A stretch of DNA of 64,000 nt from Epiperipatus broadwayi (GCA_028023455.1 JAQFVV010000276.1:698545-762544), one strand, 5' to 3'. Positions 20,740 to 35,457 are shown, counted from the stretch's first letter. Notes: generated by a model not told the origin, from the sequence alone. A program made the numbers and translations.

Positions 20740-23510
20740 ACACTATTGATCCAAGCATGAAGATCTTTTCAAGTTTAATCCATTTTTCATATCTCTAGCC
20801 TCTCTTTACCACACTATTCCAACACGTCCTTATTTCATCTAATCCAACTCACATGTGATCCCATTCTAAGACTTTGCAAACTCTTGGAATCCAGTTTAAG
20901 ATTTTAACTGTTCATCTATTATCATCTCTTTTAGCAATATGCCCGGCCCAATTACATTTCAACCTCTTAAATCTTTAAATAATATCAGTAAGACCTGTTT
21001 GTTTTCTCACCCATGTATTTAGTTTTTGATCTCTTCCTATTATTCCCAACATTCGTCTTTCCATGCTTTGTTAACTGGTTTAAAGTCTCTGTATTGCTTA
21101 CTGTTAAGTGTCCATGTCTCAGATTTATAAGTAAACATTGGTAAACACATTTATTATAAATCTTTCTTTTGAAACACATAGACATATTTCCTTTTAATAT
21201 TAAGTTATTTCTACCAAAAACACTCCAACTAAGTTTAATTCCATGAATTAATTTATGCATTGAGTTTCCATCTGTAGTAATAATCTAACCAAAGTATTTA
21301 TAGTTAATGTTTTTTTAACTCATCATTATTAATCTTTATTTTCTTTTTTTTTATCTTTAATCCTTCTTTCTTACTTTCATCTCATAACTCTTGCAACATT
21401 TCCTGAAGCACTAAAGCATTATTTGCAAAAACAACTACATCTTCTACAAATTATAGGGGATTTAAATAATCTCCATTTACTTTTATTGCCTTAGCTTCCC
21501 ATTTTAATTTGCAAAATACTTCTGACAAAACTGCTGTAAAACGTGTTGAAGATATGGAGTTATCCTGTTGTACATCCTTTTCAATGTTACTCGTTTCAGT
21601 ATCATTGTGTAATCTAATGGTTGCTGTTGCATTTTTATAAATATTCTTGAGATCAAAGACAATATCATGTGTCTATACCTTGATGATCCAATGCTTTAAT
21701 CACTGAGGAAATGCTTATAGATTCAAATATCTTTTCATAATCTACAAATCTAAAGCATAATAGCAATTTATATTCATTGATATTGTCTATAACTTCTCTC
21801 AGTACTGGGATATGATCCATTATAATCCAGATTCTTTTATTGCTTGATTAAAATTTAGTGTTTACTGTAGACGAATTGCAACTATTATGGTAAAAAGTTT
21901 GTATAGAACTGATTAAAGTTTGATATATTTGTAATTGTAATAACTTCTTCATCACCTTTTTTAAATATTAATATTACATTCTTCTAATCATCTGGTACAT
22001 CTTTATCTTTTAGACATTTGTTATATAACTTTCTCAAAAAGTGTTCTACTTCTTCACTTGCTTCTTTTAAAATATGTTTTACAATTCATTGTTACCTGGA
22101 GTTTTCCTTTCATGTCTCACTTTTTTATTTAAAATTCTAAACAATTGAAAAGTATAGTAGTTATAGAAGGTACTTTTTTCACTTTATCACTATGTAATTT
22201 TTGATAAAAGTCTTATCCACTTCTCATTATCTAATATCTCTTTTTAATAATAGTTCCATCTTTTTATTGCAGATATGTTTCCTAATAATACCAAGTTGTT
22301 GTTTACACTCTGGAGATTTATATTTTCTTCTATATCTTTCCTTGCTAGTTTACAATTATATTGTCTTATGTCATTAACAACTTCTTTTTGCACCATTTTA
22401 CAAAATTTGAGATATGCAATCCTTCTTAATGCATTATTTTTATATTATTTCATATTCCTTCTTTTTTTTCATAAATTGTTTTATCTCAAAAATTTTAATT
22501 GTCAATAGCTGCTTCTTTGTACCAGCCATCTTTATGGTAGTTTTTAAAAGTGTATCAGTTATCTTTCTATTAGTTTCATTAAAATCTGAATCATGTTCAA
22601 AATATGTTTATATTTGGAAACGATTTGCAAGTTCTAATTTAAATTCATTGGAATGTTCCAACAGTGTATATTGTTTTTTAATAATTTTTGTTTAACTAGT
22701 TTTGCATTGACAAGTATCTTACATTTCAGTAGTTGATGCCTTCCTACATTTAATTTATTAAGAAGATTACAGTCTTGAAATACATATTATCCTGTTAGTC
22801 AAAATATAATCCAATTCTACAGTATAGTACCTTTATTTAGATGCTTCCATGTCCATGTCCATTTAACATATTTCTCAAAAAAAAAAAATCATAACATATT
22901 TTTTTCTTTTTCTGAAAACTCCACTAGTCTATGCCATCACTCATTTCTATCACCATAACCAAATTTATCTACAGTACTTTCATCCCTTAATTGTTTTTCA
23001 ATTCTAGAATTAAAGTCTCCCATAACAATTTTAAAATGTTATTTGGTCTGATCAAAAGACTTTTGTACATCTACATAAAAATCCTCTATTTCTTCATCAT
23101 AATGAGATATTGTCGGGCATAAACCTGAATTACCTGCATTTAAAATCTACCATTGATTTGAATAACAAATATTACCACTTTTTTTAATTAACCATCAATT
23201 TCTACAATATTGTTCTTCCACTTTTTAAACCACTAAACATCTCATGATCACCATTTCTTATGCTTGTTCAAGCCGTTAAAACAGGCAAAACTTGCCTGTT
23301 CCACTTTTCATTTATAGTGAATCCTGCATCATTTGTACTTCCAATATTTGTGCCTTTGTAGTACAGTACATGTCCACTTTTGAAATCAATTGTCTTTTCA
23401 CCTTTTCTTCTAATGTCACAAAGTCCAATGATATTCCATTCAATATTAGACCATTCATCGTCCAATTCATGCAATTTTCCCTTGCTTGATAGTCTGATCT
23501 GCAGTTATAA
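20740..23510 (-). pseudogene. decayed RTE-type LINE, nearly full length
   Basis: From the high end on the minus strand: endonuclease start NIEWNIIGLCDIRRKGEK and YYKGTNIG (about 23445-23330), with GFTINEKW. The reverse transcriptase middle is in pieces around 22100-21550. The C-terminal part is IKLSWSVFGRNNLI, CFKRKIYNKCV and LRHGHLT (21240-21110), then KRSKTKYMGEKT near 21015, then LKWNWAGHIAKRDDNRW near 20960-20900 in another frame. The order and wording match the same RTE-like protein as the copy at 16.7-19.3 kb. Stops and frameshifts show it is dead. The (AT)n runs beyond 20740 may mark its 3' end. Confidence 0.75.
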
Positions 23511-26500
23511 ATATCTATTAATAGTAGAGATATATAAAAAAAATTTATTAAATGCTTTTATTGACTGTACACTAAAAAAATCATTGTTTTTTCAATAAAA
23601 ATTGAGTTTTTAGATTTAACTTGAACTAAAAGCATGAGGGAAGGGCAGCCAAATTATAGTTGAAAACAATTTTTTATTTTATTTTTAGGGCATGATCTAT
23701 AAAAGCATTTAATATAAAAAAAATTATCTCTATTATTTTTAAGTTTTTAGTATTGGCACAGTAAATGAAAATGTAAAACTAACATAACACTTTAAATTGA
23801 CTGGACAATAGTTTTTTAATTAACAGACATGTTATTTGTATTATATATATTGTACCCTTTTCTTAAGGCTAGATATGCTAAAAAGTCAATTTTTTAAATC
23901 GATTTAAATTAAGATAGTTATAAATGTTATAATTGTAATAATAATATTGAAAGAGATTTAAAACTTGCTAAAATAAATATATAGAAAGTCAAGGAATGTT
24001 TTAAAACTATTTTAATTGTTAAAATTGTAGCAAGAAAGATGAATAATTTAATATTTTATGGTTAAAATAAATGATATTAGTTATACTTGAAAGATATGTT
24101 TAATATCCTGTTAAATAAATGTTTTAAAATCATTAATTTTTAATATAATGTTAAATATAGTTGAATAAGTTATTAAATTTATCTTTAAAGTAAGTTAAAA
24201 CAGTGTAATAATTATTTCTTAAAGTTCTTGATTTTTATGGTGTGTCAAATGTTTTAATTTTAGTTATTGTTATGAAAAATGTCAAAATTTGCTATTCTAA
24301 ATTTTTATTATTATATTTAATACTATATAGTATGTATTATTCTGTAATTAAATATTTATTTAGTTTTATTTCAGACAGTAAGTTTCAAAAACTGCAACAC
24401 ATTTGTCTGGAAAGCAGATTACATGAGTGGCAATGTGTGTGTGTGTGTGTGTGATGCTTGCATGAATTTAGAAAAAGTTTTTAAATTACTTTCTAAAATT
24501 AGTGACAAAAAATGAAAACATTTGGAAATGATAAAATAAATCTAAATAAATATTATTTAATATTTAAAGATATTTTAAACTAATAAATGTAAGCTAAAAT
24601 GGATACATTAAAGTAAATATTTTCTTATAATTAAATAAATTGATTAGGAACTAATAAAATATATTATTTTAAAATATTTTTGCTAGGTTATAAAATAAAT
24701 TGGATATTAAACATTTCTTATAATTATTATTTAAAGGATGACTCATTATTTTATTTCTAATTTTTAAAAGTACTTAATTAGGAAATATGTAAATGAGTTT
24801 GTAGTCTGTTTATTCTTTCCAATCAAATGCTTAAAAAACAGATGGTTAGAGTAGTAGTTATTTTGTTAGAAAAATTACTGTGTTAAATAGTATCAAGTTA
24901 TATTACTATAGGCTAGTAATATAGTAAAAACTAACAGTAAATCATCTAAATTTTTAATTTATTTTTATTTTTTAAAAAAGTCAAAAGGAAAAAGAAAATT
25001 AGTGTTTAGTTCAACAATATGTGTGAATAAATCCACTAAATTTCCTATCAGTAAACTATTTTGAAGCTTAGTTGAAATTCCTTAATAATTCATGGATCAA
25101 AAACTTATAGACTGCTGCACAGGGGATTAAAGATGAGAAACCGAAGATTTTATGGAAGCACTTTTTTTTCCAGTGCTATATGAGAATTTAAATATTTGTT
25201 TAAATGGAATATTTCAAAGATGTATATGAATATTATCTAGAAGTATGTTACATATAATGAATATGTCTGTATTTATAAAGTTAAAAACTTTCAAAAAATG
25301 TTATTCTAATAGAAATTATTGGAAAAGATTGAAACACAATTTACCTGTGAATTTTATAACACATTGAAGATTAGCTATAAAATATATCACTCTCTTTATA
25401 ATATTTATAATAGTATTCTAGATAATTACAGTTTTAAATAAATATTTATCTTTGAAACAAATTTTATATTTAGATTTGTGAAGCAAGATATTTTGAAGAT
25501 AAATTCTATAAAAATATAATTCCTAAAAAAATGCTATATGAAATAAGTGAGCATTAAATATAATTGATTGCTATTTTAATTGATGTATATTTAAATAAAC
25601 AAAAAAAAATGGCTAATGGAAATATATATATATATATATTTCCCAGCAATAAATAACATTTTGATATTAAAAACCTGGATTCAACTATTTTCCTTATTAT
25701 GTGCCTTATTGGCATATGAGTTTAAAATGAAAAAAAATCTGTTTATTCAGGGATTGCATGTTAATAAATATCACCATGCATAATGCATCTGTACCTGAAC
25801 AAATTGGAATCTACATATGTACATGTACAAAGGAAAAATAACTTACTTTTCAAAATGGATTTTTTAGTACTATTGAATAAATAATTGTTATCCTGGAAAG
25901 ATTTGCATAAATGGACTGTATTAAATATTTTAACAACAAGATGAACAAATTTTCAAATATTTTTCCAGATTTTAAAAAGTCGACAATTATTTTTTTATTG
26001 TTATTTACATGCTGAGAAGAAAGGAGAAAGAACTTTAAACAAAGTTTTGTTGTCAATGACTGTGCCAGCCCCAATTTACTAGCAGAACTTTTAAATAAGG
26101 ACTATTGTATAAAGAGGATGAATACATAACTTTAAATTTTGTTATTAGTTCTTATTTATTTTTTTATTTTTTTCCAAATAAAAAAATACTAACATTAGAA
26201 TTTAAACTTATTTTTAAGTTATACTAGATAAGTTGCATGAGTAGACACTTTTAATTATCATAATTTTAATTTTAAAATTATTTAACAATTTTAAAATTTT
26301 GAAAACATTTCCTTAAAGTATGATATTTTATAATGAGCACTGTGTGAATGGAATTTTTATGATTTTTTAATATATTATTATGAAATTTGGACTAGAAGAC
26401 ATCAAAATGTTTTAATCACATAGGTAATCTTAATTATTTCAAATATCATATTGTATATATTTTTAAGAATTGCTTGGAATTTAAACATTCATATTATGCT

Positions 26501-28380
26501 AAAAGAATGAATGGATATACGGATGTGCACATTAATAACACATATAGATTTTTCTTATTAAGAGATATAAGCTATAAATAAAAATATGCATATATTTTAA
26601 TTTATATTATAAAGTTCATTATGACTTTATTAATTACCATAATTTTGTATGAATTTTTGCTAAGTAAAACTATATTATATTTATATTAAATATATGAACA
26701 TTGATCATATATTTTAATCGGAGTCATTTGTATTTGTGGCTAAGTTTAAGTGTGTAAAATCATTTCTTAAAGTATTCATGGTTTGAGAAATTAATGTATT
26801 AAATTTGTTTATTATTGGGAAAATTGCTTAGTTCGTTTTGTGATATAGATTGTTTAAATTTATTTGGAATTTAGATAATAGTGAAAAGAGGAGTAGGAAA
26901 TGAACCCATGGATGTTTATATTTGTAGGGAATGTCAAGAAGATAGGAGGATTAACCTATATTATATCAAAGCAATTGTTATACAAATACAGTTAATGTAG
27001 CCATGTATCATTGGATGTAATTTCCATGGACATCATTCGTTGTTTGTATTTTGATGTTCTGTAAGTGCAGAAAAGAAAGCCAAGACATTATTTTTTACGG
27101 GTATTAAATTAAGTCGTACCTGATATTTCACATTGTTTTCCATGTGGATTGATTAACTATTTTATACTATTGAGTCTTTACTCTAGTTATTCCTTTATAT
27201 CCTTTACATCACTATTTTAATTTCATTAGTAATGCATCGTGGAGTTTAGTATTCTAAAAGTAGAATAATGAATAAACTTATAATGATGAATTGTTTTAAT
27301 AGAAAGCAAAATAAATTTTGAATTAAGTAGAAATGTAAATGATCTTGAATGTCTAATATTGATGATGAAAATGATAAAGGAATCCTAACTATTCCAAATA
27401 TATTTTTCAAACATTTTTTGATTTTTTTCTATTTTTCATAAATCAATAATATTTTTGAAGCAATGCATATTTTATAAATAAACATCAGAATGAGGAATGT
27501 AAACTATAATTATGAATGCTTATATCTTTTATTTTATTTTATTATATTTTGTATTTTGAACATAAAACAAAGCAAAGTATTTTAATAAATGAACAAACAT
27601 TGTTCCATTGACATATATTTTATGAATATAAAATGAACCTAAATATATTTTATCTAATGAAATATTATAAAATATCTTATTTTATATTTCATGAAAACAA
27701 AGAAATATTACCATTTTATTTATTTTATTGGTAATAAATTTAACATAATTTTAGGAGTAAATATTGAAATTTTGGATCTTTTCTTTATGATAGAAAAAAT
27801 CAGAGTGAAGGCTTATATTTTGTAATTTTTTTATTTAGTAATATGTAATCTACTTATTTTTATGCATAATTTTGTATATAATTTTCTTTCAAATTTTTTT
27901 AGTATAATACTTATTAGTTTGATAATATTTAACTGTATATTTCTTGTATTAAATTTTATTGTCAATCTAAATAAATTTGTTAAAGTTGTTTTATAAAAAA
28001 CGTTTGTCAGTGTTATTAGTGATCTATTCACTTCCACAAGATTTGAACCACAAAACTCAAAATTGAACATATAATGTATTTTGCACATCATAAAGAAAAA
28101 TTGTTTATTTAAATGATAACTATTATTCTGAATATAATACTGAAATATCACATTATTATAATATTATTTTAGTCATAATCTAACATTTAAATTGCTGTCA
28201 TAAAATTAAATATATTTCCTACAGCCACATAGTTCAGATTATACCATACTTTTAATATGCCACATGATAAATAAGAGAATTATATTATTATTATCTTTAT
28301 TATTATTATTTTTGATCTGATTATTAAATAGTAAATATAGTACAAATTATTAATTAAGTTGAGTGTCAGAATATTATATT
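23510..28380. other. intergenic, nothing recognised
   Basis: Very AT-rich. Small (GT)n at about 24437-24454 and (AT)n at 25623-25640. The interval near 26880-27120 is more balanced (gaatgtcaagaagatagg) and may be an ancient repeat or exon, but no family could be named. Confidence 0.45.
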
Positions 28381-28383
28381 ATT

Positions 28384-28525
<142 letters not shown>

Positions 28526-30990
28526 TAAGGTGTAGTTGAGGGTAATGTAAAATCCCTCATCATACTTGGCTACAGGATATTATAAATTAAGTTAATGATT
28601 TTATTTAAAGAACCAGAGATGATTATATTTTATAACAGAGATTATAATTTATCTAGTATAATATATTAAATTATTTATAATATTTTAAAATTATGAGGAT
28701 GCAATAAATTTATATTATTATTTGAATAAAAAGGGGGGGTAGTATTCTCATGCCATTGAGGTTATATTCTTAGGAGATATTTTCAATGTAGTCCAACAAC
28801 TATACCTTTCACCAAATGTCTCATCATTATTATAAGTATATTATTTATTTATTTATTTAATTAAACTATATATTATTAATTAATAAATTTTGAGCTAGTT
28901 TAATGGTAGAAATTATCTTAAGATATTGTTAATACTTATTTCTTACTTATTAAGATCAGGGTTAAGACGGAATATTTTTGTGTTTATTTACTTGAACAGT
29001 CAGTGAGGGTACAATATATAGTTCTGCTATAAGTTAAAATGAATATGTTCTGTATATATCATATTTAGTATGTGTACATAATAATATAAGAGTCTATAAA
29101 TGATTTAAAATATGAAATATTCTTTTAAGTACAAAATGTTTAACATTTTTACACTAATTGAAAGTTTTTTACTTTTTTTTAAATGCCAAAACTATATTGT
29201 TGATTAACTTCACTTAATACATATAATTTTATTTTAAATCAATTTCATACATATAGTAGAGTATATAGATATAAATATATATATTTTAAAAATCCATTAG
29301 AATAAAACTACAAAAATTTTTAAAATGCCTATATAAAATTGAAGCTCAATATCCTTTGCTATAACCAGCTTATGGCATCTTATGCCAACTTGACTAGCAA
29401 TATATTAATATTTAAAGCTTATTAAACTCTCACAACAGTAATGTTCTCACATGGATGACATATTTTCCATAAATTGTGAATACTAACACAATTACACTGC
29501 TTATTCAATACATTATCTGTACTGTTTATAATATATAATTAGTTATTTCTGCAGTAAGTTAATATGTAAATTGCTTTGTATATATCTAAGAAACTGAGTC
29601 ATCTATTTAAAAGATTAATGTGCCTTATCACTTTCATAGACATTTTAAACAAATTTACAAAATTTCAACAAGTCATATTGAATTTGAATATATTAAATAT
29701 CAATTTCAAATATTTTAAAAAAATTATAGTCCTCTCTAGTGAGTTAACAAATTAACAAACAAATGAACCACCAGAGTTTTTAACTTCAATAAAAGCATTT
29801 TAAATTTTTTTTATCAAATAACAACCTGGCTTTATAATCAGAAGCTTCTTTACACACTCTGTTCTTGGTCTCCAACTGCTTCCCTGACAGGTGACTTTAC
29901 AGCTTTCTTCAAATAAGGGCTATGATTTATTTCTATCTGTCATGATTCTCAATATCTACTACAAAAGAATTCATTTACTCATGCATCCATTTTATCTTCA
30001 AGAAAACTCAACTGATATTTTAGTTAAGAGCTATAAGGCAAATGAGAAGACAGACTATGGTGTTTTTCATCTTAAATTCAGAGTCAAAAAGCCAATAAAC
30101 TCACTATGCCAGCTAATGCATGTTATTGAGCAACCAATTCATGTTTATATACTATATGAATAATCACATAGTAATAACAGCTGCAATGTCAAAAATATAT
30201 GGAATGAACATTAGAAATGTGCCCTACTGGGTTCCAGTTATAAATTCCTATGATTTCATTTTGTAATGATTTCGTTTTCTTAGTGAATATTTTATTAAGC
30301 ATGGGTAATGTTTATATCTTTATAAATAATAGAGCAATGATGAGTATTTAAATATTTTATATATGAAGTTTTTAGAATAGTTATTTTCATGTCATTATCT
30401 ATAATATTGTAGTAGAAAGTTAAGCTTACATATAATAAGTATTACACCCATTGCATAATTTTATATGCCTTAGTGTATAGGTTACTGTGATACTAGGAAC
30501 TGAGATAAGGATAGCTTAGTTTGTTTTGGCAACATCTCATATTGTTGATCATACATGTGTTTGTTGATTTTGATGTCTTAATTTAGATATTGATAATTAT
30601 TACAATGGCATTATTGTTATTTTATTTTTGAAATAAATTATTTTGTTTAATAATAAATTGTTTTTTTCCTTTTACTACTGACTATTACTTAAATTATAAA
30701 ATATAAAATATTGATATGCCACATTTATAGGTATCCAATTGTAATTTATATTGGCTAAACTTGTTTGTTATTTTAAGATTTATTATTAACTGGAATAGTT
30801 TCATTTTATAATTTATAGCTTCCCAACATTTTTGTGTAATTGTAACTTGCTAGTAAACTTACCTTTTTTCTTTGATTATTTTCTTATATTAATTGTCAAT
30901 ATTAAATTACAATTGGTTCTTGGAAAGAAGACTAGATTTATTATCTAGTGGTGACTTCTAATAAAGTTACATATGGAACTAATTATCCAT
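28526..30990. other. intergenic, nothing recognised
   Basis: AT-rich. An open frame of 90 codons at 29891-30163 (+) has no recognised motif and no supporting context, so it is not called as a gene. Confidence 0.45.
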
Positions 30991-30991
30991 T

Positions 30992-31111
<120 letters not shown>

Positions 31112-31769
31112 CTTTTCTCTTTAAAATTTAAAATATTATTTAACCTATTAATATTATTCAATAGGTTAAGTAAATATGATATAGTTTAATTTTTATAAAT
31201 AAATTTAATATAGTAATCTAAAAAATATATATTTAATATTTAAAAAAATTTTGAACATATATAATTGTTTATAGAGAAGCATCACTTGAATTAAAAAGAT
31301 ATAAAATTTTAAAAAATACTTTCAATTACAGCATAATGTCTCTTGATAGTTGAACACTCGTAAACATTATGATATATTTATATCTGAAGGTGAGTCTAAA
31401 AGATGAAATGTTACTAACCATTGGTTTGTGTCATTGTATAGTTATACTAAAATATTGTTTAAAGAAATGCAAGTAAAAAAAATTGATATTGTCATATAGT
31501 CAAAGTAAATTGTAATATATAATAGTGTGAATTTAATGATTGTTAATATAATTTTTTTTGTTATGATGTTAATAAATGTGTATATAATTATGAATAAGCA
31601 CACCATTTGATTCTCTTTCATGGGGTGCTGATTCATCTAATTCTCAATTCATGTATCTATTAAGTTGCAAATATCTAGTCTTTCAATTACATATTTATTG
31701 CATTATATATTTTATGATTATAAATTCGTTGGCACTTTATAAATATATGAATCTTTATTAACACTTATA

Positions 31770-34488
31770 TATGTTTTAAAGGTAACTTTATTCAAAAACA
31801 AGTGGTTACATTGGTTGTTGATTATACATGGTGTTATACATAGGTTTATACAGTTATTACATTACAGTCTGTATGTTTGATTAGAGTCTCTTTGCACTTA
31901 AAAATTGACTTTTTAGAACTTAGATAGTGGCTTTCAAAATGTTTTAGATTTTTTTACACTTTATGAAATATTTATTGTCCAAGTTTATGCACAATATAAA
32001 TCAATGATCATGGTTTCGGTAATTTTTCATGTTCTTGCAACACTGAATTTCATGTTTCATTTGTCCTTTTCTATTATATCCTTTATTATAAAGTGGCCTG
32101 AATTTTAAAAAGAGACCACATTGCTGCAAAGATATCAGGTGGTGCAATAATGCTCTCTTTCTTTTATTTTTTGCAATTTGTTCCTATAGGTGTTAGGGTG
32201 CCTTCTCATGTTGTTGCTCAGTGTAAAAGTGCATCTGGTACATTAGAATGCATAAAGGCTAAAAGTGGCTGCCTTTATGGTGGGTATTCTATTATTTTTG
32301 AATGTTTGTAGAATCTCATCTATTGTGGTTCCATTTTTCCTATATCCACCAACCATCATCTGTCTTACTTTTTCAAGTCCTGAACAATTATGTATGAAAT
32401 GGTCCTGTGTTTCCTCATCCCTGTGACACAGCATACACAAGGGATCTATATTTATATAGAATCTTCTGTATCTAATAAAATGACTTGTATGTAGTGCTTT
32501 CAATTTGACTTTAATTATGAAATCATAAAATTTTGGTTCCAGGTACCATTTCCTAATTTTTTTAAGTAATTGGCTGTTATCAATTCCCAATACAGATATT
32601 TGGTTATTCTCAGATTGTTTTAGTGTTAGGAAATCATGTATTTGCCAATATGCATATTTTATTGGACTTTTCAGCGTTACTTTGTTTTTGATGCTCTTAA
32701 TGCTTTCAAGCAATGTAAAGATATAATTGTTTGTAGGTGGTGGACGATCTGTGAGTGTGATCTCCAATATTGGTTCAATATCTGGAAATCTTTTGACTAT
32801 GGCTATTAGCAGATTTATTGTTTTTTGTGCCTGAAACACTGATACTGAGTGAAGTCCCAGACCATTCCATTTTGTTGGTTGGTTAAGTTGCTTTATTGAA
32901 ATGGCAACTACTTTTCTATTTCATAGTAGTTTGCTACAAAATGAATTAATTGAGGCTATAAATGTTTTTGTGAAACTGATTATTGGTAAATAGTAGCTTA
33001 TTTTTGACATTATAAGTTGATTGAATAATGATATTTTTGCGTATATTGATAGATATGATCTGGATAATGATTCTGTGATTCTTTCTGCATCCACTTTGAG
33101 TTTGTTTTGTATTGTTGTTCTCATTTGATTCATTCCCAGATAAAATGTAAAACCTAGAAAACTGCTGGGCCTTCCTTGATAAATTTGTTTGTTTACTTTG
33201 CCTGTAAAAATTGTCCAAGCAGCTGACTTATTGATATTGATTTTAAGTTTGATTTTTTTTTTGTATATTCTTCTATGATGTTTTGTAGTGTTTGTAGTTG
33301 CTTTTTTGATGTTAAGAATATTGTAATATTATCCATATAAGCTATACAAGGAATGTATCTTTTTGTATTTGGTATTAACACTCCCTGTATTTTTTTTTCA
33401 ATTTCTTCCAATAAGGGGTTTATATAGAAAGTGAACAGTAGTGTACTCAGTGGTGACCCTTGTGGTATTGATTGAGTGGGATATAATGATGATGATGTTC
33501 TTCCATTAAGTGTGATATGTACTTCTCTGTTTAAAAGTAGGTTGGCTATTGCATATAATATTGATCGTGGTATTTGTGTTTCCTTTAGTTGGTTTAGTAA
33601 GATTTTTATTGGTACTGAGTCAAAAGCACTTTCAAAATCTAGTTGTACTGCAATTGGAGCATATTTCTTCTTCTTAATTACTGAGTTAATTATAGTTTTA
33701 AAGATTAGTGCTGCCTGACCTGTGGATGAGCCTTTCTTTGCATACTGATGTTGTGATATTTTTTTAAGTATAAATGGTTCAATTTTTACCTTTATTACTT
33801 TTTCTAGCAGTTTAATTCCTAAAGGCTCCATTGAAATAGGTCTTAAGTTGGTGATCTTGGTAATAGGTTCTTGTTTTTTCATAAATGGTACCATTGATAT
33901 CTTGTATAATCCCTGTATGCTATAAATTTTTTGCAATATTTGATTTGCCAATTGACAAAGGTATGTATTCGTAATTTGGCTAAGATGTGCAAGTACAAAC
34001 TGTGGAATGCCTGGAGGTCCTGGATGACATGTGGGTGGGATTGATTCTAACACTACCTTATAATCCTCAATTTTAAATGGCATCTCTACTTCAGTTGTTC
34101 CAAAATAATATTGATTGGGTGTGAATTGTGCATGCTTAGTTAGCTTTGTTTTGAAATAGTTATATATAGGTGCAATCGTGTTAAATCCTGCTGTAATCTT
34201 ATTTTCCAATTCCAATGCCATGGGAATATTATTTATGGATGGGTACCCCAAAGCCCACCTAATATATCTCCATGTCTATGTGTGCGGCTGTGCTAGGCAA
34301 TTTTTTTTTCTTTTTTATGCTTAGATATTGTTTTAATTTATTGCAAGTCTGTTTATAGAGCTGGGTGAGTTTAATTATGTTTGTTTGATTATGTTGAACC
34401 GGTTTAGACAGACTGATTCTTTTGTATATTTCATCTGCTAATGTTATTAGCCTGGAGGGAGGAATTGATTTTTGTGATATATATATAT
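31770..34488 (-). pseudogene. broken LINE: reverse transcriptase plus C-terminal zinc motif
   Basis: The longest frame (33193-34251, 352 residues) holds a reverse transcriptase: GPPGIPQFVL, LRPISM, LDFESAFDSV (first catalytic Asp), QGSPLSTLLF, and AYMDN where AYADD is expected, so the last catalytic Asp is Asn. Two frameshifted pieces (33133-32921, then 32839-32243) carry the thumb region and a zinc motif C-x2-C-x7-H-x4-C (CMLC, HFIHNC). The likely 3' untranslated part runs to about 31770. The 5' part (SQKSIPPSRLITLADEIYKR in another frame, near 34470) is cut off by the LTR at 34489, and no endonuclease was found beyond the cluster. A domain order of RT then zinc motif occurs in several non-LTR clades; I do not assign one. 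It is inactive. Confidence 0.75.
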
Positions 34489-34969
34489 TGTAACGAGGAC
34501 AGACGTTCGTTACATTGTTGTTTTTTTATTTTTATTTATTAAACATGAAAGTAAATTAAAAAGTTCGCATTTAAAAATTTTCTTTAAGAATTAAAAATTG
34601 AAATTAAATATCAACTTAAACTCTTATATATTAAATCGCACAGATAATGAAAAATTATTAAAATAAAAATTTATTAAAGAAAAAGTATTTTAAAACTAAA
34701 TTTTAAAAAGATTTGGAGATAAAATTATATCTTTAAATTTATCTTTAAACATATTTTTGATTTGGAAAACAGGTTAATTAATCAGAAATGGAAATGATTG
34801 TTAATTAGTTAAATGTAAACCAGCCTTGGCATTTAAATGTAAAAACACCGGTCAGATAAGAAAACAATAGAAACTTTCAGCAAATGAAATAAATCCATAT
34901 GGAAATCGGACCTCAACGAAAAGGATCATCTCATTGATGACGTAATGTTAAGTCAATCCTTCGAATATG

Positions 34970-34978
34970 TATAAAAGG
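34970..34978 (+). promoter_or_regulatory. TATA box of LTR A1
   Basis: TATAAAAGG, with a transcription start expected 25-30 bp downstream, just ahead of the conserved hairpin. The inverted copy in LTR A5 reads ttttatacgtattcg on the plus strand, so its box is altered by one base. Confidence 0.55.
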
Positions 34979-35050
34979 AAAAATTTTGGAAATTATTAAT
35001 TAGTGACTAGTTATTGATGATTATTACGATGTAACAGCTAGGTGTTAGTG

Positions 35051-35091
35051 CTGAGGGGATTGAAAAAGACGCACAGCTTCAATCCCTTCAG
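35051..35091 (+). promoter_or_regulatory. LTR leader hairpin with compensatory changes
   Basis: A stem of about 14 bp (CTGAGGGGATTGAA with TTCAATCCCTTCAG, one G-U pair) around the loop AAAGACGCACAGC. In LTR A2 (about 40048-40085, minus) the stem is GAATTGAC/GTCAATTC with the same GACGCAC loop core. At least two base pairs differ by compensating changes. It lies just downstream of the expected start of transcription, so it probably acts in the RNA. Confidence 0.65.
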
Positions 35092-35457
35092 TTCTGTTAA
35101 GAAAGGAAGAAAAATGAGCCATCGTTTCTACATTGAGGACCAACTACACTAAAAAATCTCCGGATGGATAAATAAATTGGCCAACAGGATACCAATCTTC
35201 GGACGACGTGGGAATTCACGTTCAAATGGCAAGGAACATATGAAGATGAACTATTTAAATAACCGTAAGAACTTTAAAATTTATGAACAGTAAATTAAAA
35301 ACTTTCCAGATTTAAATAATTGCAATATTATTCTATCTGACCAACATTATTTATTAATTAGTTATAATTTTATTTAATGTATTTATTTTGTAAAATCATT
35401 TCCATTTATTTATTTTTTGTTCTTTAAGTTTTATTATGATTTTTGTTTTCCGTTAAG

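Noticed and set aside
22275-22695. Overlapping plus-strand open frames of 77 and 93 codons
   Set aside because: They are antisense to the decayed RTE-type LINE at 20740-23510 and are low-complexity Phe/Leu-rich translations.
27831-28151. 106-codon open frame on the minus strand
   Set aside because: The composition is dominated by Asn, Ile, Lys and Leu as expected from AT-rich DNA, and there is no domain or signal.
29891-30163. 90-codon open frame on the plus strand
   Set aside because: It has no recognisable domain, no conserved copy in the window and no promoter or splice context. An open frame this long can occur by chance in 64 kb.
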